Shown piece by piece: positions 55,626-64,000 of a stretch of 64,000 bases of DNA. This stretch comes from Chionoecetes opilio (Eukaryota; Arthropoda; Malacostraca; Decapoda; Majidae). Positions within the stretch are counted from its first letter, which is position 1; each line of letters starts with the position of its first letter. Position numbers and translations under genes: made by a program. The stretch spans positions 128,501 through 192,500 of the forward strand of contig JACEEZ010025355.1 in NCBI GenBank assembly GCA_016584305.1, given 5' to 3'. A model generated the notes under the pieces. The model did not search any database. It was not told the origin of the DNA and was given only the letters and a program-made list of their open reading frames with translations.

Positions 55626-56839
55626 CCCTGGACGATTACTTTAACTAGTCTGATAAGAATGATTGAAGTTAGCTTCCAACTTCCGATAACAGATGTTACC
55701 TTTGATAAATATCTACAATCAGAGTATTGTTTCAGTGCCGAACATTGGCCTGGATATGCAGGAGTGTGAAAGGCACTATATGGGACAGAGTGAGATGGTG
55801 CAGTGAGGTGTACAGGGGGTGACGCAGGGCTGAGTTGTGACACCTTAGGCAGTATGAAAGTGGTGGGGTAAACCACTGGGAATGGGGCCGGGTTATGGAG
55901 CAGCCTTGGGCAAGCTGGCCTGGCTGGCCCTGGTGCAGATTTAGGAGATACACTCAGAGATTGCCAATTTAAAATAAATTGAAACATGTTTATACATTAA
56001 GGTAGAACATAAAAATTTCTTTGAATTCACAACAGGTTCTCTATTTTATTAAGTAAAATAACATTGCTTGCTTTACAAATATATTTTGGCAGGGTATCAT
56101 TTTGCTCTCCATTATCATCACCTATAAAAACCTTTTCTTGTAGTTTACAAGTGAGAAAGAATCATAGTTTGTAAATTGCAGTTGAAGGCCACCGTGGACA
56201 TTGCATGAAATGTGGCAAGCAACTAAATTAACAACCATCATAATGAATCATTCAGAAAAAAAATACCTCCAATAGTTAAGAAATATGAAGTCATTGTATT
56301 CGCCCTTCCTACATAACATTGTGGCAAAAACTAGGAACTCTCTAGTAGTTTGAAATCAGTGCCACTTTATGAACATTTATAATGAGCAACATTAGGCACT
56401 CCCAAAACGAGTTTTAGCGGCTGCTTGATCACTGTGGAGGATTCCTGCACTGAAGTGTTCAACACAACCTCAGTGCAGGTCTGTCTACAAGGTATCTAGG
56501 GCTGCAATCTGTAGATGATGAACTCTCACAGACATTCAAAGGTGTGTCTGAGCATGTAACTGCTACTGACCTGTAATATGTTACAATTATCAAGGACCTA
56601 TGAGCTGATTCTCTTCGCGACTTGAAGAAAAAAGTACATACGTATATGTTATCTGAATGAAATTATCAGGTGCTATGATATGCGGAATGCTGCACGTAAG
56701 ATGAGAAGGCAGTATGATTGAATACTTGAGGGAGCAAGGAAGGGTGGGAGAGTTAAAGGACTGCAGTGTGCAGGAAGGTACTGGATGTTGGTATCCGTTG
56801 AGGGAAAAAGTTTGTCCCTCTGTAACCATTGCTTCCATA

Positions 56840-57328
56840 TCAATGAAAGTTCTTTGTGGCATGTTTGCTGCGCATGTGATCCTTTAGGTCCTCCCTACGA
56901 GAGGCCCGGTAGGAACACTGGGAACATGGGAAAGGCTTCTCCCCAGTATGGACTCTGATATGCTTCACAAGGCTAGATTTCTCTGAACTGCGATAATTAC
57001 AATGGGGACATTGGAAAGGCTTCTCCCCAGTATGGACTCTGATATGCTTCACAAGATTACCTTTCAGTGAACAGCGATAATTACAATGGGGACATTGGAA
57101 AGGCTTCTCCCCTGTGTGTTTCATCCCATGGCGTGTAAAACTGCCCTTGAGGGTAGTTTTGTAAGGACAAAATGGACACTGGTGTTCCTTGGTGGACTGT
57201 TTGGTGCCATCATGAGAGGCATCATCCCACACTATACTGGCAAAGGATGGCCCACTTTGCTGCTGCCCTTCCCCAGTGCCAACCATCAGCTGTTGAGAGA
57301 GACTTTGATGAGACAAGCAGTCAGTCAT
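56840..57328 (-). CDS. C2H2 zinc-finger protein, four fingers (unit D)
   Basis: 162 residues, intact, start MTDCLSHQSL as in unit B. Finger order is CPFC, CPHC, CPHC, CSQC with TGEKPF linkers throughout. Variation from unit B is concentrated in the finger helices: finger 1 LKGSFTRH, finger 2 SLKGNLVKH, finger 3 SEKSSLVKH, finger 4 SRREDLKDH. Those positions contact DNA, so base specificity may differ between copies. It ends KHATKNFH. Confidence 0.85.
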   Translation of the reverse strand: MTDCLSHQSLSQQLMVGTGEGQQQSGPSFASIVWDDASHDGTKQSTKEHQCPFCPYKTTLKGSFTRHGMKHTGEKPFQCPHCNYRCSLKGNLVKHIRVHTGEKPFQCPHCNYRSSEKSSLVKHIRVHTGEKPFPCSQCSYRASRREDLKDHMRSKHATKNFH

Positions 57329-57439
57329 TCTAAGAAATGTGAAAGTCCATATAAATCTTAATTAAGGCGTTTACAATAGAATTTTGTCTATTAAGTCTGT
57401 GTTAAGGTGTAAAGAAATCAATGAAAAGATGTGATGAGT

Positions 57440-58012
57440 TGAAATGAGTTTGAGAAATGAGAAATGAGGCTCTAGTCAGGCCTCACCTTGACCATGCGGT
57501 TCAGTTTTGGTCTCCATATTAGAGGATGGATATAGCCTTGTTAGAAACAGTGCAGAGAAGGATGACCAAAATGATACAAGGGATGCGTAACTTTAGTTAT
57601 GAGAAGAGATTGAAGTTATTAAAGTTACACTCACTCGAGGGACGCAGAGTAAGGGGCGATCTGATAGAAGTTTTAAGTGGATAAAGGGATTTAATAAAGG
57701 AGAGGTAGGAAAAGTTCTTATGGCTTTTAACCAGGGTAGAACAAGAAGTAATGGATTCAAGCTGGAAAAGCGTAGATTTAGAGAGGAAATAGGGAAAAAC
57801 TGGTTCACAAATAGGGTGGTGAATGAATGGAATGGACTCAGTAGACAGGTAGTTAGTGCGGAGTCATTAGGGAGCTTTAAAGAGGGGCTGGATAGGTTCA
57901 TGGATGGGGATGAAAGGTGGATGTAGGTAGTGTTAGGTGACAGGAACTCCACGTGTAGGCCTCGCGGCCTCTTGTAGCTTCCTTATTTTCTTATGCTCTT
58001 ATGTTCTTATGA
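57440..58012 (+). pseudogene. 5'-truncated LINE insertion with 3' tail
   Basis: Paralogue of 30501-31046 at the same site of the unit, with the same in-frame stop after FWSPY, so the insertion predates the B/D duplication. Unlike unit B it keeps NEWNGLSRQVVSAESLGSF and the natural end DGDERWM. A 1-bp loss near 57673 breaks the frame. Tail CTTATGCTCTTATGTTCTTATG. Confidence 0.85.
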
Positions 58013-58398
58013 GTTGTGTATTTTGGCTGGACAATGTGAAATGCAGCTTTTCTTGCATTATCTTGAATGTGAATATTAGTCATAATCAGGGGATATTTAG
58101 TCTGTGAGAGCTCCTGAAGTTATAGAAGTAAGGATGAAATAAGATCAGGTCTAGTTAGTACTATGAAATTCCAAGATGATAATAAACAGAGTGCAAGATT
58201 GTGCAAGTTCTCTAGGAGTCTGTAGCTTCATGAACCAGTAAGAGGTCACATTAATTTACATCATTGATACTCCTCGGGGTCACAAAAAATAGGTCCCAAA
58301 TATCCCAAAATGACCCCAGAAAAAGAAGAAAAAGTTCCAACACACCACATTGTACTGTCCTGCCGGGGCTTTAAACTCGCCGGAATCAGCGGTGTTGC

Positions 58399-58936
58399 CA
58401 CAAACCTCGATTTTCCGGACTAATAGGGGGGAGCACTGGTCCGGGAACGTTTATCCTACTCTAGTATTTACTGTCCGGCAACCGACAATATCAACTACCC
58501 CGCCGCGGACTTTTACGTCCGCTGAGCATGTAGCCACCTGGCGGGAGGCAGCAGAAAGTGTTCAATAGTCTCAGAGACGTTCCTTGCACCAGGGGCAGTG
58601 GGGGTCAGGGACTAACGGAGGCTGTGCAGGTGAACCGTGAGTGTCGTGTGCCCAAATGTAAACAATACGACCGCTGAGCATGCTGCCACCTGGCGGGAGG
58701 CAGCAGAAAGTGCTCAATAGTCTCAGAAATGTTCTTGCACCAGGGGCAGTGGGAGTCAGGTGACTGACGGAGGCTGTGCAGGTGAACCGTGAATGTTTTG
58801 TGCCCAAATGTAAACAATACGACCGCTGAGCATGCTGCCACCTGGCGGGAGGCGCGGACACTGACCAGGGGTGACAGGAGATGCTCGGACCGCCGGACAA
58901 CTTGGTCAATTTACGAACAGGACCAGGCATTTCAAC

Positions 58937-58969
<33 letters not shown>

Positions 58970-59062
58970 AATAAATAAATAAATAAATTGTCGGAGACTG
59001 ACATATCCCCGGACCTCGGATTTTGTCCGGCAAATCCGATATCCGGGAAATCGAGGTTTGTG
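58399..59062. mobile_element. Pogo-like element with 154-bp tandem repeats
   Basis: Ends CACAAACCTCGATTTTCCGG and CCGGGAAATCGAGGTTTGTG; TA follows on the right (59063-59064). Unit B is uninterrupted at about 31438-31445 but has ~8 extra bases, so a small flank deletion accompanied insertion. Inside are three copies of a ~154-bp unit beginning GCTGAGCATG (58517, 58671, 58825) that carry LINE-derived sequence, then a poly-A/(AAAT)n tract at 58940-58987. Confidence 0.82.
58571..58900 (-). pseudogene. LINE-derived zinc-knuckle segment, tandemly repeated
   Basis: On minus each unit encodes HCPWCKN...ETIEHFLL, the CCHC-like end of RNase-H-bearing LINEs (relative at 19255-19500). The second Cys-His part is replaced by unit-junction sequence (PPARWQHAQR), so this is captured and amplified, not functional. 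Confidence 0.6.
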
Positions 59063-59580
59063 TACTTCTTATAAAAAAGAAGAAAAAAAAAAAGGTCCCA
59101 GATAAAAATGTCCAAAATAAAAAAAAATTTGGGTCCCTAATCAAAATATTAGTGTCCCAAATATATAACAAAATTTTGTGGGCGAGAAGAAAGTGACGAA
59201 CGTATATTTACGTGATTGACTACAGGTCTGTAGATCAGGGCTGTAACGTGACTGCAACTTATCCACATATATATTTATAGATTCAATTAATGAAGCGTCA
59301 TATGAGGCGTCAAGAATAGGAAGGGCGAACTCGCCAAAAGCAAGTTTTGAGAAAAACGCATTTTAAGTTTTCGCTTGGTCAAAACATGAAAATAAACCTT
59401 CCACGCGCCCATTGACTTCATTTACGTAGTGTTGGAAAGTATTCTTAATTTCTAATATGATCTAAATGTTCCGGAGGTTGTCAATTATTGCTATAGTGAG
59501 CACAGACTGTTTTAATGGACTACCATGGACACTGGACTGAAATGTAGAAAGTATAAGGAAAAAATATATTGTTTGACGTA
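59063..59580. other. Unit B/D shared flank, no gene
   Basis: Near-identical to 31443-31961. No ORF. Confidence 0.6.
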
Positions 59581-60464
59581 CAGTAAACCCTCTCTAATTC
59601 GAACCCATATAATTCAAACTTCGAATAATTCAACCTGTTTCAGGCCCAGATCAGATTTTTCAACAACTTTCCATCGAATTTTCCGCGCATTGTTCGAATT
59701 GTCGGAGTTTTCTGCAGCATCTTCCACCTCCTCTGTGCCATCCACTTCGTCAGCCAGCCTCCAAATTGCCTCCAACACATTAAGCACCTCAAGCACTGAA
59801 GACCTTACCTAACATATTCCCAGTGACACCACTGTTGCATTCAGTAGCGGTCAACCCCCCCCCCCCCCCCCCTACTGAACGATACTGAACGCTTCACAAT
59901 ACATATTGCTACCAGGATAGCAGCTGCCAAAATCTATCTCTGTTGCTATTCTAATCGTCCCAGAATAACTTATTGATGAGAGAAGATGTATTTGATGCAG
60001 CAGAAGTTATAGCAGCAGGAAATGAAATATTAAGGAGGCAAGAAGAGGAAATTCTTTCTTTACCCTTTGTTTACATATCCTTATTGTGGCGCAAGCTGGC
60101 AACTCTGTGGCGATCCACCTCCCAGGGCTGTAGTGCGGGGGTACTGTGCGCGAGGCATACTCTATGCTGACATCACTATGTGCTTCCGTGTGCCCCCGTT
60201 AGCATTGCCTTACTGAACGCAGCCCTTGCCTGAAGACGCTATCAGTGACGCCTAAGTGCTCAGTGTACAGTAGTACTGCATTTCAAGACTTCAGTATCAG
60301 CCATGTTTTGGTGAGTATAAGTACTACAATCTGTGCTGTTTTGGCATGTTTTACTGAGTTCTTATTGTGTGGAGGGGAAAGAAGTAACCATCAGATAATT
60401 TGGACTTTCAGGTAATTCGACCCAGGTCTCCCCCCAATTTGTTTGAATTAGAGAGTGTTTACTG
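59581..60464. mobile_element. Pogo-like element, CAGTAAACCCTCTC ends
   Basis: Ends CAGTAAACCCTCTCTAATTC and GAATTAGAGAGTGTTTACTG, TA flanks (59579-59580, 60465-60466). Subterminal AATTCGAAC/AATTCGAC motifs. Interior: a Ser-rich frame (59650-59812), a C-tract at 59857-59872 and a short Glu-rich frame at 59973. None is assignable. Confidence 0.85.
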
Positions 60465-60466
60465 TA

Positions 60467-61700
60467 GTAGAGTAACAAGAAATGCTAATTACAGGACGTT
60501 ATTCCACTGGTCTGTGTGCTTCTCCCGCTTCCTGGTATGCCCAGAAGTACCAGACTGAGGATCACCATGTGGTAGCCATACGTGACATCGGAACCAGAAA
60601 GAAACAACAAAAATCAAGAGAAGAGAACTGAGGAAAATAAAGGAAGGAGGAAGGAGATATTGGTCAATTCTGATAATCCCAGAAACACAACAGCTCCAGG
60701 TAGTTATCTATGACTCATAGATTATAAGACACAGAGTATGATTATCAGACACACAAGTTTATCAAAACATACAAAGATTAGTAGCTAGCCATCAGGCCAG
60801 GACAATGACTCACTTAATGACTCACACACAGATGCTTGGTAAGTTGTAGGTTAAGATGACAAGCCTGGACTCCAGCTATTAGGGCGTGACCTATGTGTAA
60901 GTCACCAATGATTGTAATCCTGAGTGAACTAAAATGTGAGGACACACCTAATGGGCGTGACCAGGTATGGGCAACCAATACTTGTGTATAGGGAAGGCAC
61001 CTTACACTAGGAGAGAGTTGTCACTCAATAAATATATAAGGGAGGACACAAGACGATGTGTACATTTTCTGAGAGATTCTCAGAAAGACCACCCTGAGGC
61101 CATGGCCACCTTATTATTGGGCCACTGCACTGAGTTTTATGATCCCGTTAGAGCCTGTGAATCTCACTCAAATATAAATGTTTTGAGGACTTCATATATG
61201 ATTTTTTTGACATGCTTCTATATAGTTTATTAAATGCAAAAAAATATTGAAATTCATTTAACAAATGTGACTTTGGTGTCAAGGATGTTAGTCCGGCAGC
61301 TTAGTGAAATGATGGGGACATGCCGGATAAAAGCACCAAAATTTTTTCAGGCACTCTACAGGCTCCTAGCTATGATTTTGAGAGGGGAGACAAATGATCC
61401 CATCACTCAGATGGCTATAAGGAACGCTTCTTTATTATTTTGACATTTCCGCATGTGGAAATTAGGGTAAATGGGTTTTTTAAAAGAATAGTCATAAGGA
61501 TAATGTTTATTGGATGCAAGTTATCTTATTATTATTATTTAATAACTCCAGAACAAAATATTCCAATATGGCTGTCAAAAAAACATAAATTCAATATTTA
61601 TTCGACTTTAAACTGCCCTGCGGACATCGCGAAATGCCATGTAGTTTATTAGCAGAACACGAATTAAAACATACTCCTTGCAATTCAAAAATGACAGTGG
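60467..61700. other. Intergenic, no recognised gene
   Basis: Small plus-strand frames (60967-61233, 61234-61443, 61440-61652) lack recognisable domains or consistent composition. I see no element ends. This is the longest stretch in the window without an obvious transposon and could hold regulatory or 3' sequence of the gene at 61852. Confidence 0.4.
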
Positions 61701-61851
61701 TTAATCTACTGACGGTGCATTATGAAAAATAAGTATTCATTAAGCTCATTATACAACAATCATGTTCTTCCTGTACAGCTGCAGGAATGCCATGTCTTTG
61801 TTAAGCACCAGTATCACAATGCAGGTATGATTCATAATTGTAATTATGTGT

Positions 61852-64000
61852 CTACTTCTCACATTTGCAGCTGCACAGTTCGGTGCATTTCCAGCTGGCT
61901 TTCTTGCATGAACATCTCCCGCCACAACCTGCAGCACTTTTGCAGGCACACTTCACAAGTTCACTTACAGCCTTTGCTGCCGCAGGCTGCGAGCTCCAGA
62001 CAGGAACCCAGGACTTTGTTTCTGCATCCAGTGTCCAACCGCAGCCTTCAGCAGTTGGTGTCTGTTGTTGGGCCTGGTGACAGGTTGTCCAGATGCCAGC
62101 CTGGTACACTGCACGCTTGGTGTGCTGCAGCAGGGCCTGTTGAGTTGGGGGAATGTTCTCCATCGTTCTGTTTTTCTGGCAGAACAGTTCCTTTCTTGCT
62201 TCATTCACCGACACCAGAGGGCTGGTCTTGTCATATATAACGACTGTGAAACGTTCCAGCATCTGGAACTCCTGGCAATCCACGGTGATTTGTGCATGTG
62301 GATGTTCTACGATGAAGTTGAAGGCATCTGTGACTTCGGTATAGGCACCCCATGCTTCCCAAACCGACTTTTTCCCCTTTCCAAAGAAAGAAGTCGTATC
62401 ACACCCTGTGAAGCTGTGGAACACTGGTAGCGCTGTGGACTTCTCTTTGCCCAGAGTACTACAGATGGCATTGATGTGTAGGAAAAGGAAGTTCTTGCCA
62501 CTGCCGAAGGCGACCCAGATGTCAGCCGATGGATACTTGCTGGCTAGAAAGTGATACTTCCCGATGAGGATGACAAGAACGTCAGTATCCACGGTGCGTA
62601 CCAAGCATGTGGTGCATCCACTCTCTAGGGCATCTTGTAGATGGACCACAATTCTTGTGTCTGCCTCTTCGTAGTCACATGGCGGCATCGAGTGGTCAGT
62701 GCCACTGCAGACTACAGAGGCTCCAGATGTTGCAAAGACCTGCTTTCCGTCTGGGAAGGTAGTGGATACAATCTTCTCTGATAGGAACTGGAAGAGTTCT
62801 ACCTTGTTTGTGGGGTCACGCAGGAAATCGGGCCAATTGCCTGGGACCTTGGTCTGGCCTGCCACCTTCCTTCGTACACCTTTCTCTCTGGTTGATTCTT
62901 TGATACTGTTGTCCAGGTACCTGTCCCATACCACATCTACTCTCATAGAGGTTTCCAGTTGCCTCATGATGTGGGGAACAAACACTCCACTTGCATAATC
63001 GTCAAATGTAGTGATGCCAGTCACTGGGAGGTGTACCACAGCAGCACCATCGAGCACTCTAACATCAAATGAGCCAGAGGGTTCTTCTTGCGTCTTCTGG
63101 GCCAGAATGTTGGTGAGATCGGACTTCTTCCCTTGTCGCAGCTTCCCTCTTTCAGCCAAAGAAGGAGGGTATGGGTGATTCTCATGCTTGAAGAAGGTGT
63201 CCAGGTCCCCATCACGGTGCTGTGTGACTATGTAGAGACGGGAAAAGAGGGCCACGTCATCCTTCAGCATAGACACTTGTCCGACCTGCTTACTCTTCGT
63301 CTTTGGTGTTGGCGATCTGAACAGGGGCAATTTGTTTTTCTTAATTGGGTCATGGATGGAGTGTGTAGCATCTGTCAACACTGACTTCTTGTATGTCTCA
63401 TACTGCTTCTTGCCAACAGGCTCTACTGTGCGGACTGTGTTGACAACAGGATGGTCGATGACATTCCGTGTGTCAAGTGCCAGGAGTTCTGGGGTGTCAT
63501 CCTTGAATGGGTTTCCCATCTCACTGATGACCTGGATAAGGTCCACAGTTTGCTTCTGGATAGTCTTCTGGGTAGATAGACCCTCCTCGTGATGGTACTG
63601 GTCATCATTTGGGTGTCGGCATACTGCTCCCCGAACTCTGCCAGGAGTCGCGCCTGCTCCGGTCCCGCAACCATCCACCTCCTGAAGGCAACTGGGTTCT
63701 CGGTAAGGCCCACTGCTCCTCCTTCACCTTTCACAAGCTCGTTGTTTTGTTCGTGGGCTTGGTCAATGGGTATAGTGGAGAACCTCTTGGCTGTTTTCGA
63801 AACGACCCAGTTGCCGTTGACTTCGAATTGGTGTTGAACTGCTGGGGGCAGACTCTCCATGTCCCTGATATGCACCGGGAGCCACCTGGCATAGTTCTGG
63901 TGGTCCAGAGCGAAGAACCATGGCACAAGAGCTTTCAGTGTCTCAACGTATAAGGGGAAATCTTGTTCTCTGTGTGCACGTACAAAGATCAGGCCAAGAA
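61852..64000 (-). CDS. FEN1/XPG-like PIN nuclease with C-terminal CXC domain (5' partial, frameshifted)
   Basis: A long minus-strand gene entering from the right edge. Upstream frame (64000 to about 63610): LIFVRAHREQDFPLYVE, PWFFALDHQNYARWLPVHI, SAIPIDQAHEQNN-like IPIDQAHEQNNELVKG, GGAVGLTENPVAFRRW. A 1-base frame change lies at about 63600-63640; the second frame then runs to 61852. In its 608-codon numbering I see D210 (VLDGAAVVH), D252 (VDVVWDRYL), E338/D340 (EEADTR), D364/D366 (TVDTDV) and D427 (FTGCDTTS) followed by GKGKK. These match FEN1 acidic sites in order and roughly in spacing. The last ~35 residues (from C577) hold 11 cysteines (CACK...CGGRCSCKK...CTELCSC), a TSO1/tesmin-like CXC zinc module. 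No intron is visible. I recall similar unnamed multicopy proteins in fish and marine invertebrates. Whether the frameshift is real or an assembly error is unknown. Confidence 0.75.

Larger units (their letters stand above)
55643..58398 (-). other. Zinc-finger repeat unit D
   Basis: The least interrupted unit: it begins at TTAAC after a TIR relic (about 55628-55643) and shows empty TA sites for Tigger-A, -B, -C and -D. It holds an intact zinc-finger ORF and a LINE fragment at the same position as unit B. It is the best reference for the unit. Confidence 0.8.

Noticed and set aside
60967..61652. Three short plus-strand frames (88, 69 and 70 codons)
   Set aside because: No recognisable domain, no shared frame or splice sites linking them; could be chance in AT-rich DNA.

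Overview
The window is eukaryotic, repeat-dominated intergenic DNA, most likely from a decapod crustacean and probably a crab. This is inferred from long runs of simple repeats, TTAGG-type motifs, arthropod-style non-LTR retrotransposons with short tandem 3' tails, SINE fragments of a kind I associate with decapods, and a multicopy C2H2 zinc-finger gene. No bacterial gene layout, rRNA, functional tRNA or CRISPR array was seen.

Layout. 0-3.4 kb: a LINE fragment and a C-rich 26-bp minisatellite inside an element with a TTAA-flanked end. 3.4-23.0 kb: one zinc-finger repeat unit (unit A) split by three pogo/Tigger-like insertions at TA sites: 3556-5125, 5493-8010 and a 12.2-kb composite at 8216-20418. 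These hold further hAT, PIF/Harbinger, piggyBac-like, Tigger and SINE insertions. Many are dated by target-site duplications and by matching empty sites elsewhere in the window. A fourth Tigger (20713-21517) lies 3' of the zinc-finger ORF. 23.0-29.5 kb and 35.3-40.8 kb: two near-identical copies of a G/T-rich satellite plus LINE block. They differ by a loss of the LINE endonuclease domain and a Harbinger insertion in the first copy. 29.5-32.1 kb: zinc-finger unit B. 32.3-35.3 kb: unit C, in a stretch that looks like poor-quality consensus. 40.8-44.4 kb: piggyBac-like, LINE and Tigger sequence nested in the second LINE copy. 44.9-45.8 kb: a TIR element of unassigned class. 46.3-52.7 kb: the minisatellite again, inverted, split by a 4.4-kb hAT that contains a 3-kb Tigger, which contains a Harbinger and another Tigger. 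53.0-54.6 kb: a pogo-like element. 55.6-59.6 kb: zinc-finger unit D, followed by another pogo element. 61.9-64.0 kb: a long minus-strand ORF running off the right edge.

Protein-coding content is small: three intact zinc-finger ORFs of four or five fingers (plus a broken fourth), LINE ORF1/endonuclease/reverse-transcriptase pieces, transposase remnants, a MADF half-domain exon, a PINX1-like first exon inside a pogo-like element, and the terminal gene. That last gene carries all the acidic motifs of FEN1/XPG-type PIN nucleases in order, followed by a cysteine-rich CXC tail. It is the best candidate for an under-described protein.

Limits: boundaries come from reading repeats by eye, no alignments or searches were run, and family names above superfamily level are inferred from TIR, TSD and motif.
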